Of a DNA stretch of 64,000 nucleotides, positions 10,745 through 22,965 are shown in pieces. Each line of letters opens with the position of its first letter. Within the stretch, counting starts at the first letter, position 1. Made by a program: the position numbers and the translations under genes. Source of the stretch: Buxus sempervirens (Eukaryota > Streptophyta > Magnoliopsida > Buxales > Buxaceae); the NCBI GenBank assembly GCA_947561395.2, contig OX387183.1, forward strand, positions 27,888,853 to 27,952,852, given 5' to 3'. Below the pieces are notes generated by a model that saw nothing but the letters and a program-made list of their open reading frames with translations, did not search any database and had not been told where the DNA came from.

Positions 10745-11473
10745 GATGCTCTAGCTTAATGTTTTAAGTGTTTTTGAACACATCTTCTCGTGTTCTACAT
10801 ATATACTGAGAGAAAGAGAGTGTAACGCCCCGGATCCAGGTTTATTTAAGAATTATAAACCCAAACCCTGAACGTTAGAAAAGGCCCAGTATACTAGACC
10901 AGACATAAATAAATTCATGTTCATGATCAGAGTGCAACAATAATGACAAAATCCTCAAATAATTGTGGAATGAAAAGTACTATCATCCAAAATAATAACC
11001 ATCAAAATTCAAGTCTGGTCAGGGTCAACTAAAAGTATAATCCCAATACATCCGACAAAATAGTAATTCAAATCAAATAAGAGTCATGGCTCCCTGAACC
11101 TACATAGGTAAATAAAAATCCTCCTCCTGATAATCAGAATAGCCCCCCTATGTATCTAACCCAGTTGCGTTCTCTCCCGGAGTATCTTAAAACAAATTCA
11201 ATAAAAATGATAATGTGAGAAACAACACCTTAGTAAGTATTCATGCAAAAATACAAATTTTTAACATTTCGAAATATGCAAGTGAGTAATCAAGCTAACC
11301 AAGATAGATACAAACACAGTGAAATATAAACTAATGCAAACATATGATTAGTCTTGCAATACTCATGAAATAGGAAACCAGAGATAGATCAATAGACTAT
11401 GCCAATATGTTACCTAACTGACTTATAAGCGGACCAGCCGATACCAGACAAGCTATTCAACGCTAGGCGGGAG

Positions 11474-11564
11474 TACTCAACCGATACCGGAGTAAGTTAG
11501 CATGTACAATCCAACCGGTACCGGAGTGGATAACGTAGCAATCGACCGATACCGAAGCGGTATC
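11474..11564. repeat. Hairpin array with ACCGATACCG core
   Basis: Copies of a core like ACCGATACCGG with differing complementary arms: TACTC/GAGTA (11474-11494), ATCCA/TGGAT (11509-11531), and GATACCG/CGGTATC around AAG (11548-11564). It lies 650-740 bp from the LTR edge at 10821, the same relative place as the 8929-9049 array in the sister LTR starting at 8317. Confidence 0.75.
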
Positions 11565-14500
11565 ATCATAAACATGATGGAGTGCCTATGACATAGAATT
11601 CAAACCACTCTAGAAAACATTTCACTCACTAGCTACTCCATGGATCCATATAAGAGTTAAGCCCACTCAACAGTAGCAAACCAAAACTAGGTAGTAGAAA
11701 TACATCACAAATCTGCATACACGAAATAAACAGTATAGGCATACGCCAAGTTACATATGTGATCTAAATCCACATATGTGGAGACAAATACATGTCCAAA
11801 TTCATGGTTTCAATAGGCAAATATGATCTAGGTATAAATTAAATCATTCAATGCTCAAAACATGTTTAAATAGTCCAAATATAGGTGTAGGAACTCTTAA
11901 AATCAAGTTTCATTTAAAAGAAAAGAGTTTGGAACGATAAACTTGTATAAAAGCCATTTCAGTAAAACGTACCCAAAATCTTTATAAAAATTTGTTTTAA
12001 TCAACGGCCAGTGCAAACAATCTCTAAACACTCTAATCTTATTGGTACATGAGTTGGAAATCAATAAAAACAATTTTACATTGAAAAACTAGGCTAATTT
12101 CAAAATATCAGCATTTGCTATCAATGGCGCTTGTGTAGGCGTCCATTACAAACAGGTTTTGAAAAGGTTCTTAGAGGGTTGGTCGCTCAAGAGGGCACTT
12201 GAGCGATGAATGTGCGCGTGTCCAGAAACTCCACACTTCAGGGTGCACGGATTTGTGTGCCTCCGGACAGGTAAAACGGGAAGGTTGGAGTCGCCACTGC
12301 CTGATGAGATGCAGGTAGACACCTAGGTGCCTAAGTTTGTCCAGTAGTCTAGTCTGCGGCTAGAGATTCTAAGCAAGGTCTCGGTTACGGTCCGGGGAAG
12401 TCCGTAAACACCCTGGTCCGCCCCGTCGATTGACGGGTCCCATAGGTTTTCTGGTTCGAGTCAACTTGGTTTTCACTCACCCGATTCCTAATCTAGCATA
12501 TGCAATTTGGTTAAGTCTGGCGGAACCACCTGAATGGTGTGGGTCCCTTTATTTGATTTTATCTTGTTTAATTAAGTGAACTTGGTCTAATCGGGTGGGC
12601 CTCATAGGAAGGTCCACGGACTCCTTGGTGGGCTTGGTCAAGCCCACATGTCCCTTGGTGGGCCTCAGTCTAGCCTGAGAGGCCCTTTGGGCTTTGGTTG
12701 AGTGAGTTGATTTTATTTAATGTTTAAGTTTGGAGATTAAGTGATTCTCATGCAAAGCGGGCCTAGATTGGTTTGCGGACCCCTAGGTGGGCTGTACAAT
12801 GGTAACCAAGTGATTTAGGTTTATCTTTGATTAATTCTCCAATTTGGGCTAGACATTGAACTACAAAAAAGGTGGCTTTTAGTGGCAGCTGTTAGTGGCG
12901 TTTAAACTTAAATTGCCTCTAATAGTGATTAGAAAATGCGGAGTCTTTTAAGAGGTGGTTTTAACAACACTCATGTTTTTTTTTTAAAGAAAACCCACTA
13001 AGGCAGGAATAACCTTAGTGGCACTCCAGCGGTGGGAGGAGGGTTGAGGCAAACCCTGACCTGTAGATTAATTTTAACAACACTCATGTAAGAAATGCCG
13101 AGACAAGGGTTTCATTTGCAGCGTTTAGGGTGAAAACACCGGTGAAAACATCCTAAAAAACGCCGCAAAATCTCTTTGAAGCGCTATCTTTTCGCGCGTT
13201 TGATAAACACGAACGATGCGGTTGCGGAAAACTGGTTTCTCAGCATTTTCTAATCTCCTATCTTCAAACGTCGGCAGCGATCAGATTCTTCACCTGTTTG
13301 ATTGCACAAGACATATTTCATCTCCAATCTTTAATATCTGGCAGCGGCATCCGCCAACAACAATCGCAAACTAGCCGATAATCTTCTCTTTCACTCGCTA
13401 TCATACACATTCAATAACACACAACTTAGGAATCTATTTTACCCAATTTCTAGGGTTCCAAATTGAAATTTCTTTCTCAATCTTTCAAGTTAGTAAATTT
13501 CTAGGCAGTAAAGGTTAATGCGGCATGGGTTGGGACTTTCGATTGTTAGCCTGATCTAGTGTTTGGTGTGAGGCCACGCCAATGATGAACTTAATCCATT
13601 TGTTGTATATGTAATTGTGCAATTAGAGCAATACCTGTGAATGGCAAAATCCAAACAATACTGTGGTCGTTGCAGATGTCTGAAATCATAGAACATTAGA
13701 GAATGGGTTAAGGCGTAGGCAAAGTCGTTCTTTTAAGGTGATTCATGCTCTTGTCGTAGTCATGACCAAGCCTCGTACCGTCTTAACTGGAAAAAATATT
13801 CTTCTAAATCATAGGAAAATGGAAGGATGAAGATTTTGGGCTGCTAAACCACTTGAGGGTGGCAACACTGTAATCCTGGGGTGGGCTGAAGCCTTTCCAT
13901 TTGTAGGTGTATATACTGAACATTATAACCTTTTGCCTAAGAGTTGGGATTTCTAATACACATTCCTTTTGAAGATTATTCACCAAGGTCTCATCAAGAC
14001 ATAAATGTCTGCAATCTGGCGACTTAATCTTCTTTGGAAACTTCTGATTTTTTTCCATACCCAATTTGCAGAATTAAATTTCCCAATTCATACATATAGA
14101 ATATTCATGATCGCCAACCACAAAAGGCAATTTATGATCTATGTCACCAAATAGATTTTGATTTTCGTCCTTACTCTGTTTTTTTTGTGATTAGATTCAA
14201 GTATTTGTCTACTAGTATTTTAGATGAATTATTTAATTGCATAGATCATAAATTGTACAGAAAAAACCAACACGGTTTTGGTTAGTGCTAATGACATAAC
14301 CATCAGTTTAAATTTTTCTTCAAGATTCCAAAGGCAAATTTCTCTCATTCACTCCAGAGTTTCTAGTCACCAAAAGCCTGCATCAAGGAAGTTCCAAGCA
14401 TCAAGTTTGGAGTCCCTAACAAGAGCTTCAAGTCTTCAAGTTCTAGCAATAGATTTGCTTGCCAGGTATTGCTTTCTTTGAGTGGTAAGTTTGATCATCC

Positions 14501-15469
14501 ATCTACAAGTTTTAACATGTAGCTTTGTTCTGAAATGTTAAATAAATGAGGACATTCTTGCATTGCACATATGGTCTATTAGTTTCCATTGTGTTATCAA
14601 CATTAGTGATGTGGTGAGGAAGGCTTAAAGTTGGTTTATTGACTTCCAAGTCCAGGGCGAAGTTTTAAATATTATGGAGTTTGGAATATGATCTTCAATA
14701 AGAAAATAAATTTGTCAAAAAAAAAGGGGCTGCTGTTCTCCCCACTTGATTCCATAATGTACAAATTCAGGACACATAAGACAGTAACCATTAGAGTTGT
14801 ACAAATGAGGTATCCATGAGCACGATTGTCCATGTTCTTTTTGCCATTCACTTAAGGCTTAGGACCATCTGTTTCTGTGTTGGATGATAACCTTAATGCT
14901 ATGCATCATTCCACATCAACTCATTTTACATCTTATACTATCCTGATTATTCCCTACATGCTTGCATATACCTGCAGCCATGTTTATGTTCATATCTCAT
15001 TGCATGTGAGTTGCTATTGAATACTCATGACCATGCTTGCACTCATACATGTTGATTGTATCTTGTGATCTAATTTCACATGGGTCGTTCCACACACTCA
15101 CATGCCATCATCGCACCACCCACTTATTTACTGTTTAAGCTTGTTTAGGATCTTGAACGCTTGCATACACCCACTTATTGTCCCTTCAGATGCTTGTGCA
15201 GAGCAGTACATGTTCTCATTTTTTTTTACCTACTGTTTGCTGCACACTAAAACCCAGAGTCTCCTTGATAATTTCCTATGTGCCATGTTGCTGTGAATGA
15301 TAGAGCAAACACACAAGGGTCAACAATTTTCCTGAAACTAGATATTTCAATTTATTTCTTCTCTACTGCTTGATGCAATTGCTGAATTTGCTTGTATTCC
15401 AATTGTTTCATTTGGTTGCATTCTTGTGAACAACTTGGGTTTATTGCATTTGTTTTCTTCATTGGGTTG

Positions 15470-16328
15470 TGTTAAAGTATATTGGCATTTGATGACGTGG
15501 AAGCATTTGATGACATGGAATTTTTAAATCTGTATTTTTCTAGTTGTCATTATCTAGTTGTCATGGTTTGTTAATAGAGATTTGAATTAACTTTTATCTC
15601 CTAGAGATTTGATATGCATCTCTTAGAATCTTATCTTTTAGAATCTTATCTCTTAAAGATTTGATATGCATCCCTTAGGATTAACTTGAATTCTGATTTC
15701 TCAGATTTGACATGCATCTCTTAGAATCTGATATGCCTTATCTAATTAAGAGATTATCTTTCCAGATTGAAAATTTCGAATCTGGAAAAACAGTTAAGAG
15801 AATATCTTATCTGTTCCTTATCTCAGTTGTAACAAAGTTACAACAAGTTAACTGTTTTGTTGAGTGATGTTTCAGGTTATAAATACTGATGTGAGTTTGA
15901 CAGAAAACTCAACTCCTTGAGCATTAAACAAATTTATCAGAAGTATTTGAAGCTCATCATTCTTCGGGAGAAGAACTTGAAGCCTTTGGGAGAAGGCAAC
16001 TTATGATTGAAGGGAGTTCAATCATGGATGCATAAGTCGAGGGGGAGCCTTGCTGCACACAGAAGATTGAAGGGAGTTCAATCTTGTCTAAGTCGAGGGG
16101 AGCTCGCTGAACAACACACTGAAGAGTCTTCTACACATTGGCGACGAAAAAGAGGGAGTCTTTTGTATGTGTAAGTCCTCATTGGTGTATGTAAGATTTT
16201 GTTTAACTTTAGTGGATTGTTCATCATCTGGACGTGGTCCCGAGGATTAGGTTAATACCGAACCTCGTTAAAACATCTCCTGTGTTCATGTGTTACAATA
16301 AAGTAGTTTAACACTAACAGATCTAACA
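15470..16328 (+). repeat. Copia 5' LTR
   Basis: TGTTAAAGTATATTGG to CAGATCTAACA, 859 bp. Contains repeated TTGATATGCATC/CTTAGAATCT words and an inverted repeat with arms GTTGTAAC/GTTACAAC. Longer than its partner because of the local duplication around 16010-16110. Confidence 0.95.
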
Positions 16329-16330
16329 AT

Positions 16331-16342
16331 TGGTATCGGAGC
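16331..16342 (+). other. Copia primer-binding site
   Basis: TGGTATCGGAGC two bases after the 5' LTR, complementary to the initiator tRNA-Met 3' end. Confidence 0.92.
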
Positions 16343-16388
16343 GGGTCACTAATTTTATTTTGGTGAGATTTTTGGGAAAAGATCTGTT

Positions 16389-17738
16389 GTGCAGGAAATG
16401 GCTGCTATGAAGGAAGGAGGCTCAGTTTCACGTCCACCACTGTTGGATGGAACAAACTACTCTTATTGGAAAGCTAGAATGAAAGCCTTCATTAAAGCTA
16501 TTGATAAACGGGCTTGGCGTGCAATATTGACTGAATGGACTCCTCCCACCATAACTGATGATGAAAGGAATGTCATCCCCAAACCAGAGGAAACATGGAC
16601 TGTTGCAGAAGATCGGTTGGCGAATGAAAATTCAAAAGCACTGAATGCTATTTTCAATGGAGTTGATGCAAATCAATTCAAGTTAATTTCTACATGTGAA
16701 TTTGCTAAGAAGGCATGGGATGTCTTACAGACTGCTCATGAAGGCACCAATGTTGTCAAGCAATCAAAGCTTCAGATGTTGGTTTCTAGATTTGAAGATC
16801 TGAGGATGCATGAGGATGAACAGATTGCTGATTTCAACTCTAAGATATGTGATATAGCCAATGAAGCCTTTCTTCTTGGAGAAAAGTATTCTGACTCAAA
16901 ACTTGTAAGAAAAACTCTAAGGTCATTACCTGAGAGATTTTCATATAAATTCACTGCCATTGAGGAAGCTCATGATGTAAGTAACATGAGGCTGGATGAG
17001 CTGATGGGGTCTTTACAAACTTTCGAGATGAACCTAAAGCAAAGAAAGAAGGAAAAAAGCATTGCCTTCCAAGCTGAATTGAATTCCTAAACCAAAGAAG
17101 GTGAGTCTGACGACACTGATGAATTGAATGATTCCCTTGCTTTACTAACAAAAAATCTTGGAAAGTTTTTGAGAAAAATGAATAGGAGGGATTCATCTAC
17201 CAGATCTGGCAAATTCAATAATGCTTGTAAAGCCAAGTCAGATGCTCATCCTACTGAAGAGAAGAAGAAAAACAAAGAAATACAATGCCGTGAGTGTGAG
17301 GGTTTTGGACATATTCAGTCTGAATGTGCAAATACCCTAAAGAAGAAAGGGAAGTCATTGAACATCAACTGGAGTGACGCTGAATCTGATGATAGTCAAG
17401 AAGATGATGACCACATTAGTAATCACATTGCATTCACAACCAGAGAGCAAGAACAACTTGCTGTTCACAAAGGAAAAATGGTAGTTTCTGATTCTAGCAG
17501 CGATGATGATGATGATTTGAGTACTGAAACCATTCAAGAAATGTACAAGAAAATGTATGAGAAGTGGATCTGGGTTTGTGAAATGAACAAATCCTTGGAA
17601 GCTCAAGTTGTCGAACTCCTTAAAGAAAAGGAGAGCTTGAAAAAGACTGCAATCAACCTTGAAGATCTTCTTGATAAAAAGGAGCAGAAAGTGCAGGACC
17701 TCAGAATTGAGTTAGAAAGAACTCAAAAGAATATTTAG
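16389..17738 (+). pseudogene. gag: Copia gag region
   Basis: The gag region begins at the ATG at 16389 (context KEGGSVSRPPLLDG) and includes the UBN2-type capsid segment, with LVRKTLRSLPERF about 175-190 codons in. A CCHC knuckle, CRECEGFGHIQSEC, lies near 17287-17330, followed by an acidic, serine-rich stretch and a coiled-coil-like tail near 17530-17730. Gag would build the particle and the knuckle would bind RNA. The region is interrupted, so I treat it as a fossil. Two kinds of knuckle (this one and the one at about 17938) is a common feature of SIRE-like gag. Confidence 0.85.
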
Positions 17739-18643
17739 ATGCTAAACTCAAGTACTGGGAAACTCAATCATGTATTGTCTCTTGGAAAGGTTCATGGTGA
17801 TCATCATGGAATTGGCTTTACGGGGGAGAACTCTTCCTCAAAAATGACTTTTGTGAGGTCATCTTCAACATCAGAACCACACATGATGTTTGGTAAGAAA
17901 ACTAAACCCTCATATCAGCCAAAGAAATTTGTTCCTATTTGTCATTTTTGTAGCTTTCCTGGCCATATTCGTCCTAGATGCTTCAAATACTTGAATGCTA
18001 TTAGGAAAGGAATGAGTGTTAACATTTCAGGAAGGCTATCCAAAAGGAACGAGTATCAATCTGCTGGTATTAAAAAGGTTTGGGTAAGAAAGTCATCATT
18101 CGCTCAAATGCTTTGTTTCTTATACTTCTTTGACTTGCTACTGACTCATGGTATTTTGATAGTGGCTGTTCTAGGCATATGACAGGGAACAAAGACATTC
18201 TTGCAGATTATCAGAGTACTTTGTTAGGACAAGTTACTTTTGGTGATGGTGTCAAAGGACGAGTTCTTGGTAAAGGAAACTTAGATATAGAAGGATTTCC
18301 CAGGCTAAAGAACATACTACATGTGGAAGGGCTAAAGGCCAACTTGATAAGCATTAGTCAACTCTGTGATCAAAACTTGTTTGTTCGGTTCACAAAGAAC
18401 AAATGCTTTGTTGTTAATGAAGCTGAAACATGTGTTTTAAAGGGTTACAGATCTACTGATAATTCTTATATTTTATCACAACCACACACTTGTCATAAAC
18501 TTTCATTAGATAAAACTGAATTATGGCATGAAAAACTTGGACATTTGAACTACAAAAATCTGATCAAGATTGTCAATACAGGTATTGTTCGAGGAGTACC
18601 AATGCTGGATCAAAAACAGGTTGGAATATGTGGACCATATTAG
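17739..18643 (+). pseudogene. Copia gag end, protease and GAG-pre-integrase region
   Basis: A second zinc knuckle, CHFCSFPGHIRPRC, is at about 17938-17980. It is followed by protease-like text (SGCSRHMTGNKDIL spans about 18160-18200) and by a pre-integrase segment with LISISQLCDQNL and LWHEKLGHLNYKNL (about 18335-18565). These are typical of the Copia pol start. The order matches an intact element up to here. It is broken, and the integrase core does not follow in full. Confidence 0.8.
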
Positions 18644-20359
18644 ATTGGAAAACAGCAGAAATCTGTTCATAAACCATTACAACAGGTGTCTACAACAAGG
18701 ATACTTGAGTTACTTCACATGGATCTTATGGGTCCAATGCAGGTAACAAGTATATCTGGAAAAAGATCACTCTAAGGAGGATGTTATAACAAGTCTCTTG
18801 AAGGATGCTGAAGATTACAGCAGGGAGGAGGAAGTTTTTCCTCATGAATCTTCTGATACAGAAGTTACTGTTGCAACTGATATAGCAACAGACACTGCAA
18901 CAGGGAGTAATTCTGCACCTGACTCTAATACAGGACCCACAGATTCTGAATCTGGTTCTTTTGATGTTGCAGATCCAACTATTCGAGAACCTTCATCCCA
19001 CATTCAGAAGAATCATCCTATAGACTCAATCATTGGAAATCTTGGTGATGGTATTCGTACAAGAGGTCGACCAAAGGTAAACTACCAAGACATGGTCAGG
19101 TATGTTTGTTATACATCATCTCTTGAACTTAAAAGTGTTAAAGAAGCCCTTCTTGATGATTTCTAGATTAATGCTATGCAAGAAGAACTGGAACAATTTG
19201 TAAAAATGATGTTTGGTGGGAGAACTAAATTATTTTTGATTTCCAAATCAAGCTCTTGATGCAATAAAGTTTGAATCCTTGAGGAAGACCTGAGGTTTGT
19301 GCATGATGTAGATACTCAGAATAGGATTAGATTTCAGATTGACAATGTTTCATATTTCCAATAGTTAATTTTTAATTCTCTAAATCTGAATTTCTGAGTT
19401 TTGATATATATTGATCTTGATTTTCAAGCCAATCAAATAGTGCACAACAGCATATATTTTTCTGATCTGAATGTCTAATTAAAGTACAACTTGTGATCAG
19501 TTCATTTTGAACAACATCTGGATTTGACTTGTGGTACAAAAATTGTAAGTTCGGAAAAAGCTACCTACACTTTGTGTGAAGCTATCCTTGAGTAATCTGG
19601 GCCTATGTATCACAAATATGTAGAGGAAGATCTACCATAAGAAAAAAGCTGCCTTAGTGCCAGAGTGAAAGCTACTGAAAAAAAAAACAAAAAAAAAACA
19701 AAAAAAAGGGGAAAAGAAAGAAAGAAAGAAAATGGGGCCATTATTGAATCCACATGTTTGTTTCAAGATGCCTTGCTTTCTACTGTTGGAAATATCAAAG
19801 AGATAAAACCCAGAAAGATTGCCACACACACACTATTGGTTTCAATTTCTGCTCAGTATATATCTCAATCTTAGTATACTTCAGATATAGTATTAAATGT
19901 TGACTTTTGGGAAGTTGAAGTATTGACTGTTCTGACATCATGATCTTGTTTTTAGTGTGTTACAGCATGTGCTTTGTTGTCTTCACTCTTCTTTTGTCAG
20001 GTATTTCTAACTACCTTTTGAATTGGCTTGGTCTTTTGCTATATCCGAGGTTTTTGAGTGTTACACTTGCTTCTTATTGGGCTGTCTTTCTTGATAATGT
20101 GCTACTCATGATTCAGCAACCAAATTTGCTGCTCTAGAGATTGCTGTTCCTCTAGCATCTGAGTTTGTTGTTGCTCCAGCTTCTTCATCTTCCCAGCTTG
20201 GTAGATTTCTTCAGCATGAATTGTGTATGTGTTTTTGATTGTCTTTGGCATTTTGTGTGCCAAAATAGGGGGAGAAAATGACACATAGAACTGTTTTGTT
20301 TAGACAGTTTAAAAATTCTGCTGTTTGTTATTTTGTCCACAAATGCCAAAGGGGGAGAT
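18644..20359 (+). pseudogene. Copia remnants of integrase start, hinge and 3' region
   Basis: Short pieces remain. LLHMDLMGPMQ (about 18710-18740) is the beginning of the integrase core. An acidic S/T-rich hinge (18798-19020) leads into RGRPKVNYQDMVRYVC-like text that normally precedes RT. Everything of RT and RNase H is absent. From about 19200 to 20359 the sequence is 3' region with poorly defined content: a poly-A-rich patch at 19678-19715 and CAGCAACAA/TTGTTGTTGCTCC-type text near 20100-20210 that may derive from the glutamine-rich post-pol frame. Ends with the polypurine tract at 20347-20359. Confidence 0.6.
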
Positions 20360-21163
20360 TGTTAAAGTATATTGGCATTTGATGACGTGGAAGCATTTGA
20401 TGACATGGAATTTTTAAATCTGTATTTTTCTAGTTGTCATTATCTAGTTGTCATGGTTTGTTAATAGAGATTTGAATTAACTTTTATCTCCTAGAGATTT
20501 GATATGCATCTCTTAGAATCTTATCTTTTAGAATCTTATCTCTTAAATATTTGATATGCATCCCTTAGGATTAACTTGAATTCTGATTTCTCAGATTTGA
20601 CATGCATCTCTTAGAATCTGATATGCCTTATCTAATTAAGAGATTATCTTTCCAGATTGAAAATTTCGAATCTGGAAAAACAGTTAAGAGAATATCTTAT
20701 CTGTTCCTTATCTCAGTTGTAACAAAGTTACAACAAGTTAACTGTTTTGTTGAGTGATGTTTCAGGTTATAAATACTGATGTGAGTTTGACAGAAAACTC
20801 AACTCCTTGAGCATTAAACAAATTTATCAAAAGTATTTGAAGCTCATCATTCTTCGGGAGAAGAACTTGAAGCCTTCGGGAGAAGGCAACTTATGATTGA
20901 AGGGAGTTCAATCATGGATGCATAAGTCGAGGGGGAGCTTGCTGAACAACACACTGAAGAGTCTTCTACACATTGGCGACGAAAAAGAGGGAGTCTTTTG
21001 TATGTGTAAGTCCACATTGGTGTATGTAAGATTTTGTTTAACTTTAGTGGATTGTTCATCATCTGGACGTGGTCCCGAGGATTAGGTTAATACCGAACCT
21101 CGTTAAAATGTCTCCTGTGTTCATGTGTTACAATACAGTAGTTTAACACTAACAGATCTAACA
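20360..21163 (+). repeat. Copia 3' LTR
   Basis: 804 bp, TGTTAAAGTATATTGG to CAGATCTAACA, nearly identical to the 5' LTR apart from the extra 55 bp there. Confidence 0.95.
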
Positions 21164-21660
21164 GGTTGGTTAATATTTGATTAATGGACATGTTTATGCC
21201 TCTTTGCTACTGCAGTCGCAATCCATCCCGACAAGATAACCCATTTTTCCTCATGGAAAACCCATTTTTGTGATAGAAAACATACGAACCTCAAGATACT
21301 TCTACATGACAGCATGTCATAGCAGCAGCAAAAAATAAAATTTGCATATGATTTCATCTCGTTTTGGTTTGCCTTCTGCTTTAACTGGTGTAGATTTAAA
21401 TTGTTCGAATTTGGGACAGCAATTTGCTTGCCTTGTGAAATCCGTTATTAATTACATTCTAATTGCAAGAACAACTCATGCACCTGCACTCTGATAAGGT
21501 TTTAAAATCTTTTCACAACACCATTAGATCAATGAAAGCTGATTACGTATACATTTTAACTGCAGCATGAGAGTGATCTTCGCTTATTTATGCTGGTGAT
21601 TATATATTGCTATTTATTTGTTTACATACACTTAATGTTGATTTTATGGAACAATATGCA

Positions 21661-21900
21661 GGTTATAGAGAACGGTGGTTCTGACTTACACGCTTCTCAA
21701 ACTCAACCTTCAGATAAATAAGCGAAGATGGAAGTAGTTGATGGTCTTTGTCTTGGATGTTTTTTGACCTTTTTCCTTTAAATCTGTAGTGGGACATGTA
21801 ATACATTTATGTTCTTTATTAGATTTATTTTGTACTTCAAATTTTATTTTGTTATCATATTAAACTTGTTGAAAGCTACAATCAATGAAATAAAAGATTT
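21661..21900 (+). other. Gene-like last exon inside the CACTA element
   Basis: After an acceptor-like ATATGCAG at 21654-21661 there is a short open stretch reading VIENGGSDLHASQTQPSDK and a stop (about 21662-21720). An AATAAAAG polyadenylation-like signal lies near 21887. This fits the 3' end of a transposon-borne or captured gene on the plus strand. I do not recognise the protein. Upstream exons cannot be assigned with confidence; 14278-14481 (ending CTTGCCAGGTATTG, donor-like) is a candidate. Confidence 0.35.
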
Positions 21901-22820
21901 AGTTATGTTCTTTAGAATTATATTCTAAATCACAGGTTCTACAGGCATCAAAAATCAATTAGCAGAATTATATTCTGATTACAGGTTCCACAGGCATCAA
22001 AAATCGATTACCGGAATTGTATTTTGATTTACAGGCTTGATTTTTGCGGCTTTTGTTGGAAAATGCTGCTAAAAAGTTAATCCTATTTTTAGCGGCGTTT
22101 GTATGACGCCACTAATAGTATAATTTGAACCGGTAATAGTATAATTTGAACCGACAACATTGGTTCCTTTCCTAGACCGCCCATGTTTTAGCGACACTTC
22201 TATACCACCGCTAAAATAATTAGAACAGGGGCATTTGTCCATAAAACGCCACTAATAAACAGCGGCACTTCACATAAACGCCACTACAAGTGCCGCTAAT
22301 TCAATTAACGACACTGGTATCAAAGGCATTTGACAAAACGCTGCTAATACTTTAGCTGCGTTTTTTGAGCTTTTAGCGGCACTTTGTGGCCGCCGCTAAA
22401 AGCATGATTTTTGGTAGTGTTGGGCTTGGGGCCCGCAGTCCAGACTTAAACTTGCAAGCCCAAGTTTCTTGAAGTTAGGGTTTGAACCCTTCCTTGTTTG
22501 GTTAGTGGACTTGGCGGGCCCGATACACCCTAGCCCGTGGTCTCGGCCAAACCATTCTAAATAAACCGTCATGCTACAAATCGGGCTTTTGAGTGGGCCG
22601 TATTGGGTTTGGCCCACTTGGTTCAGTCAATTTGCTTAAGTTGCTTGTTTATGTTCCATTGCGTCTGTTAGGCTTGGTGGGCCCCGTTGAAAGGCCCATA
22701 GTAGATCCAGTTAAACCACATTGGTTTAGGTCCCATCCCTATTGGCTTGTTAGGTTTAGTTAGAAATATCATTGAAATGACATGAAAGCAAGCAAAGCAA
22801 GAAAAAACGGTTACAACCAT

Positions 22821-22965
22821 GTAGCCGACCTGACTGGTCGGCTACAAACAAAAATCAGTGTAGCTGACCTATTTGGTCGGCTACATACAGAAAACAGTGT
22901 AGCCGACCAGGAAGGTCGACTACACATAGGTGCTAGCTGATCCGACCTGTGCTGTCGAATCAGCT
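22821..22965. repeat. Three 10-5-10 hairpins at 39-bp spacing plus one 12-7-12 hairpin (old LTR)
   Basis: Arms GTAGCCGACC/GGTCGGCTAC at 22821-22845, GTAGCTGACC/GGTCGGCTAC at 22860-22884, GTAGCCGACC/GGTCGACTAC at 22899-22923. Starts are exactly 39 bp apart and the loops are 5 nt but differ. They are followed by arms AGCTGATCCGAC/GTCGAATCAGCT with a 7-nt loop at 22935-22965. Confidence 0.9.

Larger units (their letters stand above)
15470..21163 (+). mobile_element. Copia element, SIRE-like gag, internally reduced, TSD GGTTG
   Basis: LTRs at 15470-16328 and 20360-21163 are flanked by perfect GGTTG duplications (15465-15469, 21164-21168). The primer-binding site is at 16331 and the polypurine tract CAAAGGGGGAGAT ends at 20359. 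The internal region is about 4 kb, roughly half that of a full SIRE-like element: gag and the protease/pre-integrase part are visible, while most of integrase, RT and RNase H is missing. It is broken in several places. The LTRs differ by only about seven substitutions over about 800 bp by eye, plus a local duplication of about 55 bp in the left one, so insertion is recent (likely under a million years at usual plant rates). Confidence 0.93.
12859..22419. mobile_element. CACTA (En/Spm-like) DNA transposon, non-autonomous, TSD TTG
   Basis: Left end AACTACAAAAAAGGTGG, with the first base changed from the usual C. Right end on the other strand is CACTACCAAAAATCATGC. Both continue into GCTTTTAGYGGC, an imperfect terminal inverted repeat of about 32 bp. 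TTG flanks it at 12856-12858 and 22420-22422, and the interrupted LTR continues exactly across. Subterminal AGCGGC words in both orientations crowd 22035-22400 and 12880-13000. Without the Copia inside it, the element is about 3.9 kb. I see no transposase; only gene-like traces are visible (14278-14481 and 21661-21900). The stretches 13000-14250, 14500-15464 and 21170-21660 show nothing recognisable. Confidence 0.9.
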
